The position numbers and the translations under genes were made by a program. From contig JAILOK010000104.1 in assembly GCA_024690825.1 (NCBI GenBank), forward strand, positions 1 through 64,000: a DNA stretch of 64,000 bases. Reading direction: 5' to 3'. Source of the stretch: Lachnospiraceae bacterium. GTDB lineage: Bacteria > Bacillota > Clostridia > Lachnospirales > Lachnospiraceae. This document shows, piece after piece, positions 57,366 through 64,000 of this stretch. The notes under the pieces were generated by a model. That model was not told the DNA's origin. It did no database searches and saw only the letters and a program-made list of their open reading frames with translations. Numbering within the stretch: position 1 is the first letter of the stretch; every line of letters starts with the position of its first letter.

Positions 57366-58598
57366 ATGAGATCATCAACGATAATTCATTATCTTTGCAG
57401 AACCGCTATAGTGCTTATTCTTGCGGGTATAATAAGTACATTATTTGTTACCGTTTCATTTTGCATTCCCGAACACAGAGTCAGTGAAAACAGGGAGCGA
57501 AGCGAAAAGATATTAAAAGAACTGGAGCCCGGTTATAAAAACTGGGAACTGCTGTTTACCCACGGATGGAACGGGTATATAGACACGGAAACGGATTATC
57601 TCATTATTGAGCATACCCGTTCGGACCCGGATCGTCCGCCACTGAAAAACGCGATGAGCCATTATCCGAGGTACTGGGAGGGGGGAAGCGCATATTTAAG
57701 GATCATGTTCCTTGTTTTTTCCTATGCGCAGGTCAGATACTTATTAATGGCTGTTATAACGCTTTTGATATGCGCGGTAAGCCTTAAGACGGCGGAACGG
57801 GTCGGAAAAGGTATTTCTTTTGCCTTTGTGATATCGCTTATTGCCGGCAACTATATCCTCATACCCTTTACCATGCAGGTTTCAAACTGCTTTGTGATAG
57901 CACTTTCTGCTATGCTCTGGGTTTTGTGCCGGTACAGGGGAAGACAGACTGATTTTCTGAAGCTGTATACAGGATTTATGATAACAGGAGCCGTTCTTGC
58001 CTTTTTTGATCTGCTTACGGTTCCCGTGCTGACTATAGGAATGCCGCTTTGCGTGCTGATACTCCTTAATCTGCTGGAGTATAAGATCACGGACATTAAA
58101 ACAAACATGAAATATATAGCGGGACTTTCGGCTTCCTGGCTCATAGGATACGGTGGTCTGTGGGTACAGAAATGGCTCATCGGATCCGTGGTCCTCGGTA
58201 AAAATGTATTTTCCGATGCTCTGAACCAGGTTGTATACAGAACAGGGAACACGCATGTGGAGTTTAACCGGTTCTACACGATAGCCTTAAACCTTAAGGC
58301 CATACTGCCTACTCAGGGAGAAAACCTGTTTCGGATCATGTTTTTTATCACAGTATCTGTTGTGGCAGCGGTGATCATACTTTTGATGCGCAGACCGGAT
58401 TTCAGTGATCTTAGGATGTTTCTGCCGCTTTTGCTGACAGGATTATATCCGATTATATGGTATCTTGCTGTCGCGGATCATTCGGAAGTGCACGCCTCCA
58501 TTCTGTCATGGAGACTGCTGATGATCCCGGTGTTTATCCTGTGTTCGGTATATGCTTATTATTTTAACAAGGGGAAAGGGGTCACAAGGGCGAAGTAG
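57366..58598 (+). CDS. Polytopic membrane protein of unknown family
   Basis: 410 aa with about ten hydrophobic segments; large first loop (HGWNGYIDTETDYLIIEHTRSD). Confidence 0.65.
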   Translation: MRSSTIIHYLCRTAIVLILAGIISTLFVTVSFCIPEHRVSENRERSEKILKELEPGYKNWELLFTHGWNGYIDTETDYLIIEHTRSDPDRPPLKNAMSHYPRYWEGGSAYLRIMFLVFSYAQVRYLLMAVITLLICAVSLKTAERVGKGISFAFVISLIAGNYILIPFTMQVSNCFVIALSAMLWVLCRYRGRQTDFLKLYTGFMITGAVLAFFDLLTVPVLTIGMPLCVLILLNLLEYKITDIKTNMKYIAGLSASWLIGYGGLWVQKWLIGSVVLGKNVFSDALNQVVYRTGNTHVEFNRFYTIALNLKAILPTQGENLFRIMFFITVSVVAAVIILLMRRPDFSDLRMFLPLLLTGLYPIIWYLAVADHSEVHASILSWRLLMIPVFILCSVYAYYFNKGKGVTRAK

Positions 58599-58609
58599 AA
58601 ATCTTCCGG

Positions 58610-58638
58610 TTGTTTTATATACAATAATGCGGTATCAT
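58610..58638 (+). promoter_or_regulatory. Candidate promoter of the ATPase gene
   Basis: TTGTTT (58610-58615), 17-bp spacer, TATCAT (58633-58638), immediately upstream of the TCTAAC array. Confidence 0.5.
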
Positions 58639-58640
58639 TA

Positions 58641-58709
58641 GTCTAACGAAATCTAACAAAGTCTAACAGAATCTAACAAAGACTAACAGAAAATGAAAAG
58701 TCTAACAGA
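58641..58709 (+). repeat. 10-bp direct-repeat array (consensus RTCTAACARA), six clear copies
   Basis: GTCTAACGAA-ATCTAACAAA-GTCTAACAGA-ATCTAACAAA-GACTAACAGA-(aaatgaaaa)-GTCTAACAGA. Confidence 0.9.
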
Positions 58710-58745
58710 ATCATTTTTAAGCCTTTTACATGAGGAGAAAGCATA

Positions 58746-59786
58746 ATGGCCGGAAACAACCCGTTTTGTTTAAGTTTTGGAAAAGAGCCTGACAGATATG
58801 TAGAGCGTACGGAGAACTATCTGCAGATAAGCGAGATGATAGACAGTATTTCTCCCTCAAATAACTGCTATCTGATAATGGGTGTCAGAGGCAGCGGAAA
58901 GACGGTGCTTTTATCAACCATTGCAAATAAATACAGGGAGAACAGCAAGTGGGCAGTAATATCCCTGAATCCCGGAAGGGATATGCTGGAAATGCTTGCA
59001 AGCGGTCTGTATGAGGAGGAAAATCTAAGAAATTATTTTACAAAAGCCTCGCTGAATCTTTCCGCATTTGGAATCGGAATAAATATAAAAAGGAATCCGC
59101 CTATTTCCGATATAGAGATAGCTGTGAAAAAAATGATCAAGATAGTGAACGATAACGGGAAAAGGATTCTTATAACCATTGATGACATTACAAAAAGTAA
59201 TGAAATAATCAGTTTTGTCGGTGCATTCCAGAATTTTCTGTCGGAGGGAATGGAGGTTTTTCTGATAATGACAGGTCTGTACGAGAATGTTTACAGTCTT
59301 CAGACAGACAAACGATGCTCTTTTCTTTTGCGTGCCGAAAAGATAGTAATGAAGCCTTTAAGTCTGATGGGAATGAAAAACCAATACCGGCAGACCTTTC
59401 AGTGCTCGGAAAAAGAAGCCTTAAGAATGGCAGCATTTACAAAGGGTTATTCTTATGCATTTCAGGTTTTAGGATATATAATGTGGGATAAGGAATGCTC
59501 CTTAGAGGAAGCAGTCCCCTTTTTTGATGAGAGAATGGCTGAGTATTGCTATGAAAAGATATGGGATGATCTTTCTGCGGGAGAGAGAGACATTATATCT
59601 TTGCTTGCTGAAAACGGAGAGATGAGGACAAAAGACATTATGGCGAAAACGGGAGCAAGTCCGAAATCTTTTTCCGTGCAGAGAGACCGTTTGATCAAAA
59701 AGGGAATAATAGACGGTCACGAACGGGGATTTGTGGATCTGATGCTGCCCAGATTTGAAGAATATGTTAAATTGATAAATTTTTGA
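58746..59786 (+). CDS. P-loop ATPase (archaeal-type/PF01637-like) with C-terminal winged-helix-like domain
   Basis: Walker A MGVRGSGKTVLLS; Walker B-like RILITIDDIT; C-term LSAGERDIISLLAENGEMRTKDIMAKTGASPKSFSVQRDRLIKKGIIDG resembles a wHTH. Confidence 0.85.
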   Translation: MAGNNPFCLSFGKEPDRYVERTENYLQISEMIDSISPSNNCYLIMGVRGSGKTVLLSTIANKYRENSKWAVISLNPGRDMLEMLASGLYEEENLRNYFTKASLNLSAFGIGINIKRNPPISDIEIAVKKMIKIVNDNGKRILITIDDITKSNEIISFVGAFQNFLSEGMEVFLIMTGLYENVYSLQTDKRCSFLLRAEKIVMKPLSLMGMKNQYRQTFQCSEKEALRMAAFTKGYSYAFQVLGYIMWDKECSLEEAVPFFDERMAEYCYEKIWDDLSAGERDIISLLAENGEMRTKDIMAKTGASPKSFSVQRDRLIKKGIIDGHERGFVDLMLPRFEEYVKLINF

Positions 59787-59843
59787 TTTCTACAGTTTTC
59801 CTGAAAACAGCGGGACAAAACGGTATCGTATCACAAGGGAAAG

Positions 59844-60701
59844 ATGATGAGCGAAAAACCTCTTGTAAGCATAATAATAACGACCTGCAAAAGAGAAATG
59901 GACATACTTGAGCGGGCTGTAAAGAGTGCTGTCGGGCAGACATATGAAAATAAAGAAATAATCGTAATAAATGATCATCCATTATTTGCTGAAAATATAA
60001 GAGAACTCCTGAAAAAGTATCCCGATCTGATCTTTGTTAACAATGAAGGACCTCACGGGGTAAGTTATGTGAGGAATATCGGGATCGAACATTCAAAAGG
60101 AGAATACATAGCCTTCCTGGATGATGATGATGAATGGCTTTCCTGCAAGGTGGAAAAGCAGATGTCGGTAACAGACGGAAATACCGGACTGGCATACTGT
60201 GAGATCAGCGCAGTAAGAGACGGAAAAGAACTTAAAACGGATGAAGATAAGGAATATCCTGAGGGCATGGTTTTTGAGCAGCTTTTGGGGGATAATTTTA
60301 TAGGAGGATGTTCCGCCGTGCTTTTTTCAAAAAGCGCCGCGCTGGAGGCAGGAGGTTTTGACACGGCATTATCCTTTGGAGAGGACTATGACCTGTGGCT
60401 TGCCATAGCAAAAAAATACAGAGTCAGCGCCATAAAGGAAAAACTGGTGATCTATCGTATAGGACATGAATCGCTGACCGGAGATTTTAATAAACGGGTG
60501 AAGGGATGGGAACATATCCTTGAAAAGTATGCAGATGACTACAATAAATATCCTGCAGCATACAGGGAATTCACTTCGGTTATCGTACGGGAAGCAGCAA
60601 AGAGGATGACGATGGGATATGCTTTTGATATGTTCAGAAAATACGGAAATTTTGGAGCTTTCTTAAAGGGATCGGCGATGAAGATCTTGAAGATATACTA
60701 A
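59844..60701 (+). CDS. Glycosyltransferase family 2
   Basis: PLVSIIITTCKREMDILERAVKSAVGQTYENKEIIVINDH...VRNIGIEHSKGEYIAFLDDDDEW. Confidence 0.92.
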   Translation: MMSEKPLVSIIITTCKREMDILERAVKSAVGQTYENKEIIVINDHPLFAENIRELLKKYPDLIFVNNEGPHGVSYVRNIGIEHSKGEYIAFLDDDDEWLSCKVEKQMSVTDGNTGLAYCEISAVRDGKELKTDEDKEYPEGMVFEQLLGDNFIGGCSAVLFSKSAALEAGGFDTALSFGEDYDLWLAIAKKYRVSAIKEKLVIYRIGHESLTGDFNKRVKGWEHILEKYADDYNKYPAAYREFTSVIVREAAKRMTMGYAFDMFRKYGNFGAFLKGSAMKILKIY

Positions 60702-60734
60702 AGGGAAACAGTAAACATACGGGATAGAGAAATC

Positions 60735-61676
60735 ATGACGGATATAAATATTTCAATAATAATACCGCATTATAATATACCGGATATGCTGGAAAGACTT
60801 TTGCTGTCATCACCGTTTGACAAAGATGATGTGGAAGTCATAGTTGTGGATGACAAAAGTGAAAGAGATATTGATAAGCTGCTTGAGGTAAAAAAAAGAT
60901 TTGAAAATTCCGGGGTGAGATTTTTCAGAAATAACAGTGAAAAAAAGGGAGCAGGAATCTGTAGAAATATCGGGCTTAAGCATGCTTCGGGACAATGGAT
61001 CATATTTGCTGACGCCGATGACTGTTTTATGCCGGGAATGTATGAAACGGTAAAAAGATACATTGACAGCAGATCCGATATTGTATTTTTTGAATCGAAA
61101 AGCATGGATGAAAACGGAAACCGTACGGATGGAAGGGCGGAAGGATATAACAGAAAGGTTGAAAACTATACAGCGGATCCGAACAGAAGGAATGAACTTT
61201 TGCTCAGATACGACATGCCTGTGCCGTGGGGAAAAATGTACAGAAGAAAAGTGATAGAGGAAAACGGAATATGGTTTCCGGATATGATGGTATCGGAGGA
61301 TGCTGTATTTAATTGCAAATTCGGATGTGCAGCGGATAAAATCAGCGTGGCAGATGAAAAGATATATATCGTTACAGAAAGAGAAAACAGTCTTTCCACT
61401 AAACGAAGCACATACAAATTCAGGCTGCAGGTGAACGCATTTGCTCAGATGTGCCGGTTCATAAAAAAGAATGTATCGTCAGAGGACTGGAGGGAGCTTG
61501 GCTTTAACGGAAATCTGAAAATGATAGAAGCATTCAGAAATTTTGGAATCCTTTGGGCACTTTATGTGTTTTTTGTTTTTACGGTAAACGGTATATGTCC
61601 CGTAAGTTTTAAGGGAATGAGTCTTAAGACAGCACCGGAAACATTAAGAAAGATATCGGAGGGCAGAAGCATATAG
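60735..61676 (+). CDS. Glycosyltransferase family 2
   Basis: INISIIIPHYNIPDMLERLLLSSPFDKDDVEVIVVDDKS...GICRNIGLKHASGQWIIFADADDCF. Confidence 0.92.
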   Translation: MTDINISIIIPHYNIPDMLERLLLSSPFDKDDVEVIVVDDKSERDIDKLLEVKKRFENSGVRFFRNNSEKKGAGICRNIGLKHASGQWIIFADADDCFMPGMYETVKRYIDSRSDIVFFESKSMDENGNRTDGRAEGYNRKVENYTADPNRRNELLLRYDMPVPWGKMYRRKVIEENGIWFPDMMVSEDAVFNCKFGCAADKISVADEKIYIVTERENSLSTKRSTYKFRLQVNAFAQMCRFIKKNVSSEDWRELGFNGNLKMIEAFRNFGILWALYVFFVFTVNGICPVSFKGMSLKTAPETLRKISEGRSI

Positions 61677-62656
61677 TGGAGATTGAAAACGAAAAGTATA
61701 GATTTATACCTGCCGAAGGAAAGGATTTCGATGTAGATATCTATATGCCCGCCTATCAGCACGAAAAATTTGTGGCACAGGCCATAGAGAGCGTCCTGAT
61801 GCAGGAGACAAAATACCGCTACAGGATGGTCATATGTGAAGACTGCTCAAACGACGGTACAAGGGATATAGTTATGAAATACAGAGAGAAATATCCCGAG
61901 AAAATAGCGGTACTTCTTTGGAAAAAAAATTCCAGACAGTTAGGCCTGACAAATGGGCGTATAGGCAGAAGATTCTGTGATTCAAAATATTATGCCGCTT
62001 TGGAATGTGACGATTTCTGGATAGACAGAAAAAAACTTGAAAAGCAGATCACGCTGCTTGAATATCACCCTGAGTATATAGCATGCGTCCATAATGTGAT
62101 AAAGGTGGATGAAAATGGGGAGATCCTGCACAGGGATTATTCCCAGTATCCCATAAGAGAGGAACATGTTCTGACAAAAAAGGATGCCATAGCTTTTAAG
62201 CATGAGTACCAGACAGCTACATTGGTAACAAGAAATATATTCAGAGACTGGGAACAGGAAGTTTTTGAAAGATACAGCGCCGTGAGGGCTAATGGAGACA
62301 GAAAGAATTTTACGATAATCTGTATGAATGGTGATATATTTTATATGAGGGAAGCGATGTCCGCATACAGACGCACATATGGCACGGACAGTTATAATTC
62401 TATGATAGCAGGCCACAATCAGAGTTATAAAATATATTCCGACTGTTACAACATCAGCAAATATGTAAAGGAAGAGCTGAACACAGACATGCCCGTCGAG
62501 GAAATATGTTTTACATGCTGGGTCGGAGCGATGCAGATCTTAACACAAAAACCCGACAGCGAAAACATGAAAGTTTTTTTGCGGTTGACAAAAGCTCTGT
62601 TTAAGAGGCACGGAAGATTTCTGTCTTTGAAACTGATAAAGGGAATGGGGAGATAA
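61676..62656 (+). CDS. Glycosyltransferase family 2 (GTG start)
   Basis: DVDIYMPAYQHEKFVAQAIESVLMQETKYRYRMVICEDCSNDGTRDIVMKYREKYP. Confidence 0.9.
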   Translation: MEIENEKYRFIPAEGKDFDVDIYMPAYQHEKFVAQAIESVLMQETKYRYRMVICEDCSNDGTRDIVMKYREKYPEKIAVLLWKKNSRQLGLTNGRIGRRFCDSKYYAALECDDFWIDRKKLEKQITLLEYHPEYIACVHNVIKVDENGEILHRDYSQYPIREEHVLTKKDAIAFKHEYQTATLVTRNIFRDWEQEVFERYSAVRANGDRKNFTIICMNGDIFYMREAMSAYRRTYGTDSYNSMIAGHNQSYKIYSDCYNISKYVKEELNTDMPVEEICFTCWVGAMQILTQKPDSENMKVFLRLTKALFKRHGRFLSLKLIKGMGR

Positions 62657-63159
62657 TGAAAATTATCATACTAATGCTGATCTTAATTCTGATCATATGT
62701 CTGCTGATAATGAGAAAGATATGGGGCCTGTATCGGGAGGCCAGCAACATATCGGCAAAAAACAGCCGTGAAATGTCCCATATCATAGAGATATATGATA
62801 TGTGGCTCAGACTGAACAGTGACGGGTACACTTTTTCACGGTATTTAAAGGAATCCGGGATGACGAATGTCGCGCTTTGTGCCCTGACTGATGCCGGAGT
62901 GCGGCTATATAGGGAACTTAAGAGCACCGGTATAAACATAGTATGTTTTATAGATCCCGGAGATATGGTGCTTCCGGATGTAAGATGTGTTTCCTCGGAA
63001 GAAATATGTGAAGAAGGGATAGACATGGTGATAGTAACAGATCCTTTTAAGTTTGAGATATTCAGGGAGAAACTGACTGCAAAGGGATACAAAAATATAG
63101 ATTCCATTGACGGGATACTGTATGCAATGTTAAAGGCACAGGCAGAAAAAGAGGGATGA
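62656..63159 (+). CDS. N-terminal TM anchor + Rossmann-like nucleotide-binding domain, unknown function
   Basis: IIILMLILILIICLLIM TM; NVALCALTDAGVRLYRELKSTGINIVCFIDPGD... Rossmann-like alternation. Confidence 0.6.
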   Translation: MKIIILMLILILIICLLIMRKIWGLYREASNISAKNSREMSHIIEIYDMWLRLNSDGYTFSRYLKESGMTNVALCALTDAGVRLYRELKSTGINIVCFIDPGDMVLPDVRCVSSEEICEEGIDMVIVTDPFKFEIFREKLTAKGYKNIDSIDGILYAMLKAQAEKEG

Positions 63160-63166
63160 ACGAAAG

Positions 63167-64000
63167 ATGAAGATGCTAAAAAGCATGAACAGAATATTTG
63201 ATAAAAGGCAGAAGATCAGATATTGCGGACTGGTAGTAATGATGCTTGTCGGAGCGATGTTTGAAACGATAGGTCTTTCGGCTATAATGCCCATTATTTC
63301 AGCGGTTTCAAACCCTGAGGGTGTCAGAGAAGGATATATGGGGAAGATATATGATATCCTTCATCCTCAGGATGTGAATCAGTTCATAATCTACATGGGA
63401 GTTCTTCTCGTCATATTCTATCTGATAAAGTCTGCATATCTGACCCTGATGTATTATATCCAGTACAGGTTCATATATACCGAGCAGCGAAATCTGGGGA
63501 CCAGACTTTACAGAATATATATGAACATGCCCTATGAGTATTACGTAAATATCAATTACGCGCTGATAACCAGAAAGGTCAGTTCCAATGTGACACAGGT
63601 TTTCGGAAATGTGACAAATCTCACCCAGCTTCTGACAACAGGGGTGACAGCTTTCTTCATAGTGATGTTATTGCTGATAGTTGACTGGAGGATCACCATG
63701 GTGGTGATACTCCTGATGCTTGCGATCCTTCTGGTATCTAAAAAACTTGTCACACCAAGAACGAAAAAAGCCGGTGAGTACAGCAGAAGAGCTTCTACGA
63801 AGATGACCAAGTGGCTGAAGCAGTCTGTAGACGGAATAAAGGAAATAAAGGTAGGAAGACACGAAAAATACTTTATAGATGTCTACAAGGAAGCCATTAC
63901 GCAGAGTACCGACAATCAAAGATCGGCTCAGTTGTGGTATAAGGTCCCTCCTGTGCTGATAGAGGCGATCGCTATCACCGGCATAATGTGCTACTTTTTT
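63167..64000 (+). CDS. ABC transporter (permease/ATP-binding, PglK/MsbA-like), N-terminal part, truncated by window end
   Basis: Open frame from ATG 63167: MKMLKSMNRIFDKRQKIRYCGLVVMMLVGAMFETIGLSAIMPIISAVSNPEG...YRIYMNMPYEYYVNINYALITRKVSSNV...; type-1 ABC exporter TM domain. Absent from the ORF track because it has no stop. Confidence 0.85.
   Translation, partial: MKMLKSMNRIFDKRQKIRYCGLVVMMLVGAMFETIGLSAIMPIISAVSNPEGVREGYMGKIYDILHPQDVNQFIIYMGVLLVIFYLIKSAYLTLMYYIQYRFIYTEQRNLGTRLYRIYMNMPYEYYVNINYALITRKVSSNVTQVFGNVTNLTQLLTTGVTAFFIVMLLLIVDWRITMVVILLMLAILLVSKKLVTPRTKKAGEYSRRASTKMTKWLKQSVDGIKEIKVGRHEKYFIDVYKEAITQSTDNQRSAQLWYKVPPVLIEAIAITGIMCYFF

Noticed and set aside
59791-59809. CAGTTTTC-CTGAAAACAG small inverted repeat after the ATPase gene
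   Set aside because: Short stem without a poly-T tail; insufficient for a terminator call.
1-64000. CRISPR arrays, tRNA/rRNA genes, prophage structural genes or intact IS transposases
   Set aside because: None recognised on reading; the only tandem array is the TCTAAC repeat, whose 10-bp unit is far too short for CRISPR.

Overview
The window looks like one end of a very large surface-glycan biosynthesis locus of a Firmicute (probably Lachnospiraceae-like, judging from protein style only). Positions 1-6213 are a patchwork flank. It holds a RelA/SpoT-domain gene with two small unknown ORFs, a decayed OFA-type MFS transporter fused to the tail of an XRE regulator, a PD-(D/E)XK (Rpn/PF12784-like) nuclease and a MutS-like ATPase. 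Three diverged copies of the same XRE C-terminal tail punctuate this flank. From 6372 to the window end there are about 40 mostly co-directional, often overlapping glycan genes. Recognisable modules are: PglF/PglE/PglC-like with an ATP-grasp + HAD pair where an acetyltransferase is usual; CapE/F/G (UDP-L-FucNAc); an ADP/GDP-heptose-type module with a transaldolase and a nucleotidyltransferase-HAD fusion; NeuB plus a NeuA-PseG fusion; two priming sugar transferases, two Wzx flippases and a partial third (ABC) flippase; two UDP-sugar dehydrogenases; and a CDP-sugar module (RfbG, RfbH, HMGL-type aldolase, HAD, TPP enzyme) that looks like a pathway to a C-branched sugar. The most notable non-coding signals are a ~215-bp nested imperfect palindrome in the wzx-neuA gap (28199-28413) and an array of 10-bp TCTAAC repeats (58641-58709) just downstream of a promoter-like sequence, in front of an ATPase with a winged-helix-like C-terminus. 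All assignments come from reading motifs by eye. No database search was run.
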